A stretch of DNA of 64,000 nucleotides from Muribaculaceae bacterium (GCA_017621225.1 JAGATN010000010.1:79748-143747); one strand, 5' to 3'. Shown: positions 1-9,208, numbered from the stretch's first letter. A program made the numbers and translations. Notes: a model not told the origin generated them from the letters alone.

Positions 1-318
1 TCGGAGATATCCGAACGCTACATGTTGCCACCCAATCTTGCCACCGACATAGTGATAGATCTTCAAAGAGCCGGGCTGATCAATTTCATCCAAGCCGAAA
101 AAGAATTTAACGAGCATCCGCTTCAGCCTGCGCGCGACATAAGCAACATGTCGGCAGGCGACGTGATACGCTGTTTGCAAAACTACGGACAAAGCAATTT
201 CATACCCGATTTCGACCACCGATATGCCGAAGCGATAAAAGTGGGCAACGAGATTGTGGATGCAATGAGTTCAATTGCCGACTCCGTACCGATAACATCC
301 ATCGACATTGACGTTTAA
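1..318 (+). CDS. C-terminal fragment, possible YihY/BrkB-type membrane protein tail
   Basis: The frame is open from the first base and ends with TAA at 316-318, so this is the last 105 residues of a gene that begins outside the window. No transmembrane segment is visible in this part. It is a soluble tail with the pattern LPPNLATDIVIDL, which resembles the winged-helix-like C-terminal extension found on Bacteroidales YihY/BrkB ('ribonuclease BN') membrane proteins. That assignment rests on recollection of the family and is uncertain. RidA follows 44 bases later on the same strand with no obvious promoter between, so the two may be co-transcribed. Confidence 0.45.
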   Translation, partial: SEISERYMLPPNLATDIVIDLQRAGLINFIQAEKEFNEHPLQPARDISNMSAGDVIRCLQNYGQSNFIPDFDHRYAEAIKVGNEIVDAMSSIADSVPITSIDIDV

Positions 319-362
319 TCAACCTAAATACTTTTTTATTAACAATCAAAATCATTACTGAA

Positions 363-740
363 ATGAAAAAACAAATTGCAACCAACAACGCACCCGCAGC
401 CATAGGCCCTTATAGCCAGGCAATCGACATGGGCAACATGGTATTCATCTCCGGCCAGATACCCGTAAACCCCGCTACCGGCGAAGTTCCCGAAGGCATC
501 AAGGCTCAGACTGCTCAGTCAATAGCCAACATCAAGGCCATACTTGCCGAAGCAGGTCTGAAAATCAACAACGTAATAAAGACCACCGTATTCTTGGCCG
601 ACATGAGCCTGTTTGGCGACATGAACGAAGTTTATGGTCAGGAATTCACGATGCCCTACCCCGCTCGCTCGGCCGTTGCCGTAAAGGAACTGCCCAAGCA
701 GGTGCTCGTGGAAATCGAAACTATTGCTCTTAAGGACTAA
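363..740 (+). CDS. ridA: RidA family reactive imine/enamine deaminase
   Basis: A 125-residue protein of normal RidA length. RidA hydrolyses reactive enamine/imine intermediates such as 2-aminoacrylate made by PLP enzymes, protecting cytosolic PLP enzymes. Visible hallmarks are the N-terminal AIGPYSQAI (13-21), the SGQIPVNP strand, and the conserved arginine (Arg102, in PARSAVAV) that binds the substrate carboxylate, followed by VEIETIA. The TAA stop is also the left edge of a long palindromic element at 740-903. It is convergent with folC. A more distant RidA-superfamily protein lies at 30730-31878, but only this one has the canonical short architecture. Confidence 0.93.
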   Translation: MKKQIATNNAPAAIGPYSQAIDMGNMVFISGQIPVNPATGEVPEGIKAQTAQSIANIKAILAEAGLKINNVIKTTVFLADMSLFGDMNEVYGQEFTMPYPARSAVAVKELPKQVLVEIETIALKD

Positions 741-903
741 GAAACTGTTCAAATTTATTTGTCGAAGGAATTGAGAGGATTTGTCAAGTAGATTTTTGAT
801 ATTTATGAAGGAGTTATGGGGTTCCATAATGACTGAATAAATATCAACAAGATGCTGACAAAGGCCTCAATGACAAGACAAAATAAATTTTTAAACAGTT
901 TCT
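740..903. repeat. 164-bp near-perfect palindrome (MITE-like or bidirectional terminator) between convergent genes
   Basis: The ends AGAAACTGTT (740-749) and AACAGTTTCT (894-903) are perfect inverted repeats. Successive inner arms also pair: an AAATTTATTT-type arm (751-763 with 877-890), TTGAG with CTCAA (771-775, 866-870), TTTGTCA with TGACAAA (780-786, 856-862), an 11-bp perfect arm (796-806, 837-847) and TTATGG with CCATAA (814-819, 824-829) around a GGTT loop. The whole intergenic stretch folds as one long hairpin. It overlaps the stop codons of both ridA and folC. The length and terminal inverted repeats fit a miniature inverted-repeat element; it may also stop transcription from both sides. 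Confidence 0.8.
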
Positions 904-2200
904 AATCTTTAAGCGACAGAAAGTCGGCCACAACGAATGTTGACCCGCCGATGAAAATCATATCGTCCTCGCCGGCTTCGGCGAGGGCTTTTTTGTATGC
1001 GTCGCCCACGGTATCGAAAGTTTCGCCGAATAGCCCGTGCGTCGCGGCTTTTTCGGCAAGATCCGATGCCGCCATGGCGCGTGGTATCGAAGCGTTGGTA
1101 AACAGCATCGTGGCATCGGGAATGGTGGCCATGATACTCAGTATGCTGTCCACATCCTTGTCGCCAACGAAGCCAATCACCATAAATTTGCGACGCCGGG
1201 AGTCGGAAAGCTGACGCGACAACAGCTCCCATCCCCCTTGATTGTGCCCCGTATCGCATATCACCAAAGGCTTGTCGGAAACCTTCCACCACCGACCCAT
1301 AAGGCCCGTAAGCGTAGTCACATCGCTAAATCCGCGCGCCACGGCATCGCTCCCGAGCTGCCACCCCGACTCATTGAGCAGGTCGATGGCCGTAAGTATG
1401 GTGGCGGCATTCAGCTTTTGACAAATGCCGGTCAGTTCGCCACGAATTTCGCCATAATTCACCGTATCGTAAACGAGGCAGCCGTCGCCCTCAACCACTT
1501 TTTTTATCGGCTTATGCTCGGCGGCATAAATAGCGCGCGCCCCGGTTTTCGCGGCCACGCGGTCAAACACATCCTTCACGTCGCCCTCAGCCTCGCCAAT
1601 CACCACGGGGATTCCGGGCTTCATTATGCCCGCCTTTTCCGCCGCAATCTCGGGCAGCGTGTTGCCGAGAAACTGCGTGTGATCCTTCGATATGTTGGTT
1701 ATTACGCACAACTCCGGAGTTATTATGTTGGTGCTGTCGAGACGGCCGCCGAGCCCTACCTCGATCACGGCCACGTCGACCGCTTCCGACGCAAAATATT
1801 CAAACGCCATCATCATGGTAAGCTCGAAAAACGACGGCTTGCAGTCAAGCCCCATGTCGAGATATCGATTGACGAAATCGACCACCTTGTCGGCCGGAAT
1901 CATGCGTCCGTCGACTCGTATGCGCTCCCTGAAATCCACCAGGTGCGGCGACGTATACAATCCGGTCTTGTAGCCCGCGCTCTGAAGCACCGCTGCAAGC
2001 GTGTGCGCCGTCGAGCCCTTGCCATTCGTTCCGGCCACGTGTATCGACTTGAATTTACGATGCGGATGGCCAAACGCTTCGTCGAGCATCATCGACGTTT
2101 GGAGTCCGGGCTTGTAAGCGCTCCCGCCCTCGCGCTGAAAAACGGCAAGTTGCGAGAATAAATAATCTATGGTTTTTGAATAATCTTCGAAATGTTTCAT
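902..2200 (-). CDS. folC: Bifunctional folylpolyglutamate/dihydrofolate synthase
   Basis: A 432-residue Mur-ligase-family enzyme that adds glutamate to dihydropteroate and to reduced folates, the last step of dihydrofolate synthesis and the step that retains folates in the cell. The P-loop GTNGKGS (57-63) and the Mur-type central motif VIEVGLGGRLDSTN are clear, followed by ITNISKDH and a C-terminal ligase domain with CDTGHNQGG. The length is normal and the ATG start fits. It lies 43 bases downstream of the chromate-transporter pair and may share their transcript. Its TAG stop overlaps the right edge of the palindrome at 740-903. Confidence 0.95.
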   Translation of the reverse strand: MKHFEDYSKTIDYLFSQLAVFQREGGSAYKPGLQTSMMLDEAFGHPHRKFKSIHVAGTNGKGSTAHTLAAVLQSAGYKTGLYTSPHLVDFRERIRVDGRMIPADKVVDFVNRYLDMGLDCKPSFFELTMMMAFEYFASEAVDVAVIEVGLGGRLDSTNIITPELCVITNISKDHTQFLGNTLPEIAAEKAGIMKPGIPVVIGEAEGDVKDVFDRVAAKTGARAIYAAEHKPIKKVVEGDGCLVYDTVNYGEIRGELTGICQKLNAATILTAIDLLNESGWQLGSDAVARGFSDVTTLTGLMGRWWKVSDKPLVICDTGHNQGGWELLSRQLSDSRRRKFMVIGFVGDKDVDSILSIMATIPDATMLFTNASIPRAMAASDLAEKAATHGLFGETFDTVGDAYKKALAEAGEDDMIFIGGSTFVVADFLSLKD

Positions 2201-2243
2201 CTTGCTATGTATACATTATGACGAGCAGCACCATTACGGCACG

Positions 2244-2813
2244 CTAAAAACACAAATATCCGGCCAATCCCGCTATCAATATCACTACGATGGGGTGCAT
2301 CTTCACAAAAAACACCATTATGAATGCAGCCACGCATATTGCTATGCTCACCGATATGGCATATGTATCGTATCCGAAATTCGAGCCGTTCATAAGCAGC
2401 AATGCCGCCGATGCTATCAGCCCAACCACCACCGGGCGCAAGCCGGCAAACATGCCTTTCACTATCGTGCTCTCCCTGTGGCGCGATATGAAATGGCTCA
2501 CATAGATGGTCAGCATGAACGAGGGCACCACCACCGTAAGCGTGCATATTATCGAGCCTAACAATCCGTATATCGGCGACGACAGTGCCGGACTCGACAT
2601 GCCCGGTGCGACATATCCTATGTAAGTGGCCGAGTTGATGCCTATCGGCCCGGGAGTCATCTGCGAGATGGCCACTATGTCGGTAAACATCTGACCGCTT
2701 ATCCATCCCGGCCCTACAATCTCGCGCTCTATCAACGCAAGCATCGCATATCCGCCTCCGAATCCAAACAGGCCTATCTTCAGGTACGACCATATCAATC
2801 TGAGGTAAATCAT
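2244..2813 (-). CDS. Chromate transporter half-protein, second subunit (ChrA family)
   Basis: A 189-residue hydrophobic protein with the CHR-domain signature GLFGFGGGYAMLALIEREIV near the N terminus, then MTPGPIGINSATYIGY and several membrane helices. Two short CHR proteins encoded side by side are a known arrangement of ChrA, in which each forms one half of the transporter with opposite topology. Its ATG overlaps the TGA of the upstream half by four bases (2810-2813), which indicates translational coupling. The family is linked to chromate or other oxyanion export; the true substrate here is not known. Confidence 0.9.
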   Translation of the reverse strand: MIYLRLIWSYLKIGLFGFGGGYAMLALIEREIVGPGWISGQMFTDIVAISQMTPGPIGINSATYIGYVAPGMSSPALSSPIYGLLGSIICTLTVVVPSFMLTIYVSHFISRHRESTIVKGMFAGLRPVVVGLIASAALLLMNGSNFGYDTYAISVSIAICVAAFIMVFFVKMHPIVVILIAGLAGYLCF

Positions 2814-3397
2814 TTCTCACCCTCCTTTCCCTCTTTCGACCGAATTTTCTTCTGAGTATGCGAAAGCCACAAATAGCCGCCAACGCCGCCAAGCACTATG
2901 TAAAGTATCGGGTTCGACACATACGGCAGCTTCGACCATATCAAAAGCGCCACCCCTATCGGAATGATGGCCGTGCGCCACGTTATCTTGGCCGTGCGCG
3001 CCGACGATATGACGGGTGCGATTATCAGTGCCACTACGGCCGGACGTATCCCCATGAACACCTTGCTCAAAACAGGATCGTTCTTTATCAGATCGGGAGT
3101 CAGGAATATGGCTATGAGCAGTATCATGACAAACGACGGCAAGATGGTTCCCAACGCCGAAACAATGCTACCTTTACGGCCTTGAAGCTTGTCGCCGACG
3201 GCCACCGAAATATTTACGGCAAGTATGCCCGGGAGCGACTGCGCTACGGCAAGCAAATCAAGAAATTCCTCTCGGCCAAGCCATTTGTGTTTGTCAACAA
3301 TCTCCTTTTCAATGATCGAAATCATCGCCCATCCGCCTCCAAACGTAAATGCTCCGATTTTAAAAAATGTAAAGAATAATCGAGCCAACATATTCAT
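2810..3397 (-). CDS. Chromate transporter half-protein, first subunit (ChrA family)
   Basis: The CHR-domain signature FKIGAFTFGGGWAMISIIEKEIV is at the N terminus when translation starts at the ATG at 3397. A longer open frame to 3499 adds residues with no family resemblance and would run through the promoter, so 3397 is preferred. The motif AVAQSLPGILAVN, the counterpart of MTPGPIGIN in its partner, and about five hydrophobic helices follow. It is the first gene of a pair; a minus-strand TAATTTTG -7 box lies at 3413-3420, leaving only a very short leader. Confidence 0.9.
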   Translation of the reverse strand: MNMLARLFFTFFKIGAFTFGGGWAMISIIEKEIVDKHKWLGREEFLDLLAVAQSLPGILAVNISVAVGDKLQGRKGSIVSALGTILPSFVMILLIAIFLTPDLIKNDPVLSKVFMGIRPAVVALIIAPVISSARTAKITWRTAIIPIGVALLIWSKLPYVSNPILYIVLGGVGGYLWLSHTQKKIRSKEGKEGEK

Positions 3398-3412
3398 ATC
3401 ATAAAAACGATG

Positions 3413-3420
3413 CAAAATTA
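3413..3420 (-). promoter_or_regulatory. Bacteroidetes -7 box TAATTTTG for the chromate-transporter pair
   Basis: An exact match to TAnnTTTG on the minus strand, 16 bases upstream of the ATG at 3397. A divergent box for the META lipoprotein lies just beyond it. Confidence 0.6.
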
Positions 3421-3445
3421 CGCATAAAATCACGTTTATTTTATT

Positions 3446-3453
3446 TAATTTTG
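3446..3453 (+). promoter_or_regulatory. Bacteroidetes -7 box TAATTTTG for the META-domain lipoprotein and possibly the cobUTSC operon
   Basis: An exact TAnnTTTG match on the plus strand, about 90 bases before the ATG at 3544. No separate promoter is evident in the 42 bases before cobU, so transcription may continue into the cob genes. Confidence 0.55.
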
Positions 3454-3543
3454 CATAATAATGACATTGCATCTTGCATTCGATTGAACATTTGGTCATT
3501 AATAATCTTATTAATGTATATCAACATTAAAACCGTATTTGAT

Positions 3544-4416
3544 ATGAAGAAAATAAATCTACTCGCAATAGCTACCTTTGCAGCACTGGTATCGAGCTGT
3601 AGTTTGTTCCAGAAAAACGCGGTGACCGCGAAACCCACTCCGGTAGAGCCGCCCGCCAATACGTCAAACTACATTCAGGATGAAAAGATCATCGAAAAGA
3701 TTCTCTACGGCGAATGGACCGTTGCCGACGTCAACGGAAAAGGCGTGGTAGGCGACACGCGGCCTTACGTCATTTTCGATACCACGGCCATTGCCCCGAT
3801 AATGAAGTATTATGCCAACAACGGGTGCAACGTACTCAACGGCAAGCTCGAAGTATCGACGAAAGGCATCATGAAAAAAGCATCGGAAGGGTTGTCGACA
3901 ATGATGTTCTGCCCCGATGCGCCTTACGAAATGGGCATCAATCTGGCCCTCGAGACTGTGGCATCGTTCTCCATCGAAAAGATAGCCCAGGATTATTTGC
4001 TGTATATGAAAAATGCTGAAGGTAACACTATGATGATTTTGCGAAAGAGCGACATAAGCTTCATCAACGGAGCTTGGACTGTGACGAAAATAAACGGCAA
4101 GGCCGTCAAGCCCGATGCCGGCATTGAAATGGTAATTGACATTCCTGAACTCAAAGTGCACGGAAATACAGGGTGCAACATTCTCAACGGACAGCTGTTC
4201 GTCGACCCCGACAAGCAAAACTCTTTGCAGTTCACCAACCTCGCCACCACCCGAATGGCTTGTCCGGATGCCGAATTGGAGCAACAATTCCTTGTATCGC
4301 TCGAACAAGTGGAAACCGTAATACCGGGCAAGGACGACGACACGGCCTTGCTAAAGGACAAATCGGGCAACGTGATGCTTGAGCTCAAGAGACTCAATCT
4401 CACGACCAATCGATAA
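3544..4416 (+). CDS. Lipoprotein with two META (HslJ-like) domains
   Basis: 290 residues from the ATG at 3544. The open frame extends upstream to 3451, but the start at 3544 places a lipoprotein signal (MKKINLLAIATFAALVSSCS) at the N terminus, with Cys19 as the lipid-modified residue. Two tandem META domains follow. Each begins with a GxWTVxxxNGK-type strand and carries a GCNxLNG motif and a late cysteine (MMFCPDA, TRMACPDA). META/HslJ domains occur in exported proteins linked to stress or antibiotic tolerance; the role here is unknown. It sits 42 bases upstream of cobU. Confidence 0.9.
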   Translation: MKKINLLAIATFAALVSSCSLFQKNAVTAKPTPVEPPANTSNYIQDEKIIEKILYGEWTVADVNGKGVVGDTRPYVIFDTTAIAPIMKYYANNGCNVLNGKLEVSTKGIMKKASEGLSTMMFCPDAPYEMGINLALETVASFSIEKIAQDYLLYMKNAEGNTMMILRKSDISFINGAWTVTKINGKAVKPDAGIEMVIDIPELKVHGNTGCNILNGQLFVDPDKQNSLQFTNLATTRMACPDAELEQQFLVSLEQVETVIPGKDDDTALLKDKSGNVMLELKRLNLTTNR

Positions 4417-4458
4417 CATCAGGTTCGATGCTAAAACAGGTTATACGCCATCAGTAGG

Positions 4459-4983
4459 ATGAAACATCATATCATACTCGTAACAGGAGGCCAGCGCTCC
4501 GGCAAAAGCTTATTTGCCGAAGGGTTGGCCCTTCAGCATTCAAACGCCCCGATATACGTGGCCACTGCCGAAATACATGACGAGGAAATGAGACGCCGGG
4601 TCGCAAAGCACCGAGAACGCAGAGGCCCCAATTGGACTACCGTTGATGAGCCGCTCGACATTTCACGGTATGACTTTTCAGGCCGAACGGTATTGATAGA
4701 TTGCGTCACCCTATGGGCCTCGAACCATCTTTTCGCCGCAGGCGAAGATGCCGAGAAGGCATTGTCACGACTTACGCAGCAAGTCGACGAAATAGCAAAC
4801 TACGATAATTCAACCATAATATTCGTCACAAACGAGATAGGACTCGGCGGAACGAGCCCGAATCCGTTACAACGCAAATTCACCGATCTACAAGGATCAA
4901 TAAACCAATACATCGCATCCAAAGCCCGCACCGTTTATTTAGTGGTGTCGGGCATTCCTGTAATGATAAAAGATTGCAAATGA
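4459..4983 (+). CDS. cobU: Bifunctional adenosylcobinamide kinase / adenosylcobinamide-phosphate guanylyltransferase
   Basis: A 174-residue enzyme that phosphorylates adenosylcobinamide and transfers GMP to it, giving AdoCbi-GDP for CobS. The P-loop GGQRSGKS (10-17) at the very N terminus, [18 protein letters not shown] and [11 protein letters not shown] are typical CobU motifs. It is the first gene of a tight plus-strand set: its TGA overlaps the cobT ATG (ATGA, 4980-4983). It completes the nucleotide-loop assembly module with cobT, cobS and cobC. Confidence 0.95.
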   Translation: MKHHIILVTGGQRSGKSLFAEGLALQHSNAPIYVATAEIHDEEMRRRVAKHRERRGPNWTTVDEPLDISRYDFSGRTVLIDCVTLWASNHLFAAGEDAEKALSRLTQQVDEIANYDNSTIIFVTNEIGLGGTSPNPLQRKFTDLQGSINQYIASKARTVYLVVSGIPVMIKDCK

Positions 4984-6017
4984 AAACATTTAACATCACA
5001 GCTCCCGATCAAAAAATAAAAGATCTCCTAATCGATAAAATCGACAACCTCACAAAGCCCAAAGGCTCGTTAGGCATGCTTGAAAGCCTGGCTCTGCAAG
5101 TGGGCTTGATTCAACAGACCCTTACGCCCGAGCTCCGCAATCCCCACAACGTGCTGTTTGCCGCCGACCATGGCATCATAGCCGACGGCGTTACCGTATC
5201 GCCCAAAGAGGTGACATGGCAACAGCTCAGCCACTTTTCGCATGGCGGAGCAGGCATAAATTTCCTGTGCGACCAAAATGGATTCAAGCTCGTGCTCGTT
5301 GATGCCGGCGTTGATTACGACATCCCCGCCGGGTCGAAGATCATCGACATGAAAGTACGCAAGTCGACGCGCAATTTCCACTACGAGGCGGCAATGACAA
5401 TCGACGAACTTGAAACGTGCCTCGAGCGCGGCAGCATGATAGTCGACAAGGTAGCCGAAACCGGTTGCAATGTGATAAGCTTCGGCGAAATGGGCAGCGG
5501 CAACACATCGCCATCATCCATGTGGATGCACCTTTTCACCGACATTCCACTCGACAAATGCATCGGCGCCGGCGCCGGGCTCGACAGCGAAGGCATTAAC
5601 CATAAGCTAAAAGTGCTGTCAGAATCGTTATCGAATTATCGCGGAGGCGACTCGGTAAAAGAGAAAATGGCGTGGTTTGGCGGCTACGAACTTGCCATGG
5701 CAGTAGGTGGCATGCTCCGCGCGGCCGAATTGGGAATGATTATTTTGGTCGACGGCTTCATAATGACCAATTGCATTCTGGCGGCATCAAAGCTCCACCC
5801 CGAAGTATTGTCGTATGCCGTATTCGGCCACCAAGGCGACGAAGCCGGACACAAACTCGTGATCGAACATCTCGGCGCGCGCCCGATTTTGCATCTGAGC
5901 ATGCGACTGGGCGAAGGCAGCGGCGCCGTATGCGCATACCCGATACTTATGTCGGCTGTCAATATGATCAACAACATGGATTCATTCCAAACGGTGGCGG
6001 TAACGAAATATTTCTAA
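4980..6017 (+). CDS. cobT: Nicotinate-nucleotide--dimethylbenzimidazole phosphoribosyltransferase
   Basis: 345 residues. CobT activates the lower-ligand base to alpha-ribazole phosphate using nicotinate mononucleotide. The start is taken at the ATG that overlaps the cobU stop (ATGA) rather than a TTG at 4974. [15 protein letters not shown] near the N terminus, [16 protein letters not shown] and the catalytic glutamate in LGEGSGA (Glu312) are all present. The family's substrate base is not fixed by sequence; in anaerobic gut Bacteroidales it may be adenine or another benzimidazole, so the lower ligand cannot be read from this gene. Confidence 0.95.
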   Translation: MKTFNITAPDQKIKDLLIDKIDNLTKPKGSLGMLESLALQVGLIQQTLTPELRNPHNVLFAADHGIIADGVTVSPKEVTWQQLSHFSHGGAGINFLCDQNGFKLVLVDAGVDYDIPAGSKIIDMKVRKSTRNFHYEAAMTIDELETCLERGSMIVDKVAETGCNVISFGEMGSGNTSPSSMWMHLFTDIPLDKCIGAGAGLDSEGINHKLKVLSESLSNYRGGDSVKEKMAWFGGYELAMAVGGMLRAAELGMIILVDGFIMTNCILAASKLHPEVLSYAVFGHQGDEAGHKLVIEHLGARPILHLSMRLGEGSGAVCAYPILMSAVNMINNMDSFQTVAVTKYF

Positions 6018-6020
6018 CCG

Positions 6021-6767
6021 ATGAAGCATATCCTTGCCGCTTTCATATTCTTTACGCGACTACCGTTTTGGCGAATTGCCAACGTGCCGCCCGAATATTT
6101 CAAACGAGTGGTGGATTATTGGCCTCTGACCGGGCTGCTCACCGGCACTACCACGGCTTTGGTTCTATGGCTGTCATCGCACGCACTCCCCGGAGCGGTT
6201 GCCGTGACATTTGCATTCATATGGCGAGTTCTCATCACCGGCGCACTGCATGAGGATGGATTTGCCGACTTTTTCGACGGATTCGGATGCGGTGGCACAC
6301 GCGAGCGAATACTCGCCATCATGAAAGATTCGCATATAGGCACATATGGAGTAATCGCTCTGATATTCTATTTTTTGACTGTAATAGGATTGCTCTCCTC
6401 ATTGCCCGTCGTCACGGCATGCTTCACCATCGTGGCGGCCGATACGTTCGCAAAGCTGTGCGGAGCGCAACTGATCAACCATCTGCCATATGCGCGAAAG
6501 AGCGAAGAAGCAAAAAATAAGATAGTTTACGACCGCGTTTCGATACCCGCTTTGGTGTCGGGAGTGGTCATAGCGGCCATCCCGGCCATATTCCTGCCTC
6601 ACTCCATGCTGTGGGCCTATTTGGCACCGCTCGTTGTACTTATCGTGTTGATAAACATCATGAAACGACACCTGGGAGGCTATACGGGCGATTGCTGCGG
6701 CGCGACGTTCATATTGTGTGAACTTGCATTTTACATCGTGGCAACGATGACACAACACGCATTATGA
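6021..6767 (+). CDS. cobS: Adenosylcobinamide-GDP ribazoletransferase (cobalamin synthase)
   Basis: A 248-residue integral membrane enzyme joining AdoCbi-GDP to alpha-ribazole (phosphate), the final ring-plus-loop ligation. The N-terminal FFTRLPFW, the acidic metal-binding stretch HEDGFADFFDGFG and the C-terminal GYTGDCCGA are CobS signatures. The gene begins 3 bases after the cobT stop, and its TGA overlaps the cobC ATG (6764-6767), so it is in the middle of a coupled operon. Confidence 0.95.
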   Translation: MKHILAAFIFFTRLPFWRIANVPPEYFKRVVDYWPLTGLLTGTTTALVLWLSSHALPGAVAVTFAFIWRVLITGALHEDGFADFFDGFGCGGTRERILAIMKDSHIGTYGVIALIFYFLTVIGLLSSLPVVTACFTIVAADTFAKLCGAQLINHLPYARKSEEAKNKIVYDRVSIPALVSGVVIAAIPAIFLPHSMLWAYLAPLVVLIVLINIMKRHLGGYTGDCCGATFILCELAFYIVATMTQHAL

Positions 6768-7306
6768 AGATAACCCTCGTAAGGCATACAAGCGTCGACG
6801 TACTGCCCGGCACGTGCTACGGACAATCGGATGTGGCTCTCGCGCCCACCTTCATGACCGAAGCGGCGAAAGTGGCACACAATCTTGAAGGGCTACATTT
6901 CGACATGGCATTCACAAGTCCGCTGTCGCGATGCACGCGGCTGGCCGAGTATTGCGGATATGGCAATGCTTTGCGCGACTCGCGACTGATGGAGATGAAT
7001 TTCGGCGAATGGGAAATGATGCGTTACGACGAAATAACCGATCCGCTGATCGAAGAATGGTATGCCGATTATGTGAACGTGGCTCCGAGAGGAGGCGAAT
7101 CGTTCATGGACCAACACAGACGGGTGGCCGACTTTTTCAGATCGTTGCGCGGCGCGCGCGCACGCTCCGCAATCATATTTACCCACGGAGGCGTAATGGC
7201 CCACGCCATGTTGTTGTCAGGCGAAGCCTCGCTCGAAAATCTGTTTTCAAAACAACCGCGCTACGGCGAAATCATCGAAATAGAACTATCGTCATTAACG
7301 TTATAA
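6764..7306 (+). CDS. cobC: Alpha-ribazole phosphatase, histidine phosphatase family
   Basis: A 180-residue histidine phosphatase. The phosphohistidine motif is RHT at 7-9 (LVRHTSVDV), and a second catalytic histidine lies in FTHGGVMAH. CobC removes the phosphate from alpha-ribazole 5'-phosphate or from adenosylcobalamin 5'-phosphate. Context decides the function within this broad family: it is the last gene of cobU-cobT-cobS-cobC. Its 3' end overlaps the convergent cbiB by 35 bases. Confidence 0.9.
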   Translation: MKITLVRHTSVDVLPGTCYGQSDVALAPTFMTEAAKVAHNLEGLHFDMAFTSPLSRCTRLAEYCGYGNALRDSRLMEMNFGEWEMMRYDEITDPLIEEWYADYVNVAPRGGESFMDQHRRVADFFRSLRGARARSAIIFTHGGVMAHAMLLSGEASLENLFSKQPRYGEIIEIELSSLTL

Positions 7307-8210
7307 TGACCATCATAGTCTCCGCCATCCTGTTTATCCGTATCGACCGCCGCATATCAGAAATGGTGAGTTCACGCTCATTGTCGCCTATGTACGGCTT
7401 ATCGACGCACTCTCCAAAATAATCGTGCGGGCCGCCGAAACGACAGTCAAGCGCGCCGGCAAGCGCAGCCTCCGGATAACCTGAGTTAGGACTTGCATGA
7501 CACGACCCGTATTTGAAGATGTAACGCCACGTCCGCCATGTGCCCGACGACAACGCCATCAAAACGGCAGTGAGACGAGCCGGGATATAATTGGCCACAT
7601 CGTCAATCCGCGCGGCAAAACATCCGAACTGCCTGTAACGCGACGTGCGATAGCCTATCATCGAATCAAGCGTATTGACCATCTTATAGGCAAGCATCCC
7701 CGGAATGCCCGCCAACATGTACCAAAACAGCGGCGCAACCACTCCGTCGCTTAAATTCTCGGCAAGAGTTTCAAGTGCGGCCGTGCGCACCTCCTGCTTA
7801 CTAAGGTGTGCGGTGTCGCGCCCCACTATTCGCCCTACTTGCCGACGGCCTTCGTCCAATGAGCGTTCGCACGCTTCAAACACCATTCGCACCTCGCGCG
7901 CGAGAGTAGTTCCGGCAAGGCAGTAGAACACGGCAATGGCTTCTATCACCACCTTTACAATGGGCCAGCCATCCAACGCTCCAAACAATGCATATGAAAT
8001 AATATACGTGGCAGCAATCAGACCTATCGCCACGAACGCACCTTTCATCATACGGTGGGCTCCCTTGTTTAAACGCTTTTCAAAGAATGAGATGCATTTA
8101 CCGAAGAATATCACCGGATGCGGCAACCGAGCCGGATCGGCAAAAATAAGATCGAGAATCCATCCCGACAAGAGGGGCAATATAGGCAATATGGGCATTA
8201 TCCAATACAT
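7272..8210 (-). CDS. cbiB: Adenosylcobinamide-phosphate synthase
   Basis: A 312-residue multi-spanning membrane protein that attaches (R)-1-amino-2-propanol phosphate to adenosylcobyric acid. LDLIFADPARLPHPVIFFGK near the N terminus, AHLSKQEVRTAALETLAENLSDGVVAPLFW and the FGGPHDYFG stretch near the C terminus match CbiB. It is the last gene of the minus-strand cobalamin run and overlaps cobD by 13 bases. Its 3' end overlaps the end of cobC on the other strand. Confidence 0.94.
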   Translation of the reverse strand: MYWIMPILPILPLLSGWILDLIFADPARLPHPVIFFGKCISFFEKRLNKGAHRMMKGAFVAIGLIAATYIISYALFGALDGWPIVKVVIEAIAVFYCLAGTTLAREVRMVFEACERSLDEGRRQVGRIVGRDTAHLSKQEVRTAALETLAENLSDGVVAPLFWYMLAGIPGMLAYKMVNTLDSMIGYRTSRYRQFGCFAARIDDVANYIPARLTAVLMALSSGTWRTWRYIFKYGSCHASPNSGYPEAALAGALDCRFGGPHDYFGECVDKPYIGDNERELTISDMRRSIRINRMAETMMVIITLMTIVLFR

Positions 8211-9208
8211 TTTGCTAAAGCTTCTATCAACAAATCATTCTGTTCGGGAGTTTGTGCCGCCACGCGGAAATGACCCGACGTAAGCCCTTCGAAATTCGAA
8301 GCATCTCTTATCAATATTCCATATTCGCTCATAAGCCTCTCCTTTAGCTCTCGCGCCGATCCTTCGGGCAAACGGCTCAACAAAAAGTTGCAATCGGTAT
8401 CGTCTACCGTCAACCCCATGCTGCGAAAAGCCTCGGATATTCGCAACGCTTCGGCATGCAGCGTATGTGCGTCGATTTGATATTCCGAAGCGTGCTCCAT
8501 AAGATAAATGGCAGCCTGTTCGCTCACTTTGTTTATCGACCAGGGCATCCGACGACTTTTCATCTTGTCGATGATGCGCGCACTGCCAACCGCATATCCG
8601 AGCCTCAGGCCGGGCACCGAGTAGCGTTTGGTCATGGAGTACAGCATCACCACATTTCCCATCTCCACCCCTTCGGCCTCGCTGATCATATCGCGCTCCG
8701 AATAGTCGCAATAAGCGTGGTCGAGAATGAACGTGATTTGCGGATGCGACTTTATTTTGTCTACGATTATACGTTTGTCTATCACGCTACCCGTCGGATT
8801 GTTTGGATTGCATATCCACACGCAGTCTATCGCCTCGCAGGGCATCGCGTTTATGTCAGTGAACGATATCACCTTATGACCGCTAAGCCTACACGCATCG
8901 GCATACTCGCTGAACGTAGGCGTCATTATGGCGCTCGTGGCCCCCTTGAAACATGACGCAAGAGTATAAATGGCTTCGGTAGCGCCGTTCGTAGCCATGA
9001 CATCCGAGTCATCCACTCCCGCACACGTTGCCATCATGCGCTCCAACCTCAATGGTTCGGGATCGGGGTACGATGTTAAATCGGGCATCGATTTAGCCAT
9101 AGCTTCGTACAAGCCCGAATGGTCGACCCGCTGAAGTATGTTGCTGCTGAAATTATGCTTCACCTTGTATCCGTAACGATACAGATCGTCGCCATGTCCG
9201 TTAATCAT
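8198..9208 (-). CDS. cobD: Threonine-phosphate decarboxylase (fold type I PLP enzyme)
   Basis: A 336-residue class I/II aminotransferase-fold protein. The substrate-binding CNPNNPTG (133-140) and the PLP lysine (Lys194 in SMTKRYSVPGLRLGY) are clear. On sequence alone it could be a histidinol-phosphate aminotransferase. The placement between cobQ and cbiB, with an 8-base overlap of cobQ and a 13-base overlap of cbiB, makes L-threonine-O-3-phosphate decarboxylase the best call. This enzyme supplies the aminopropanol phosphate used by CbiB. Confidence 0.9.
   Translation of the reverse strand: MINGHGDDLYRYGYKVKHNFSSNILQRVDHSGLYEAMAKSMPDLTSYPDPEPLRLERMMATCAGVDDSDVMATNGATEAIYTLASCFKGATSAIMTPTFSEYADACRLSGHKVISFTDINAMPCEAIDCVWICNPNNPTGSVIDKRIIVDKIKSHPQITFILDHAYCDYSERDMISEAEGVEMGNVVMLYSMTKRYSVPGLRLGYAVGSARIIDKMKSRRMPWSINKVSEQAAIYLMEHASEYQIDAHTLHAEALRISEAFRSMGLTVDDTDCNFLLSRLPEGSARELKERLMSEYGILIRDASNFEGLTSGHFRVAAQTPEQNDLLIEALAKCIG

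Noticed and set aside
1037-2161. A 374-codon frame antisense to folC
   Set aside because: It lies wholly inside folC, has a composition of His/Arg-rich shadow translation and no family resemblance.
4417-4458. Cobalamin riboswitch before cobU
   Set aside because: Only 42 bases are available and no B12-box sequence is present.
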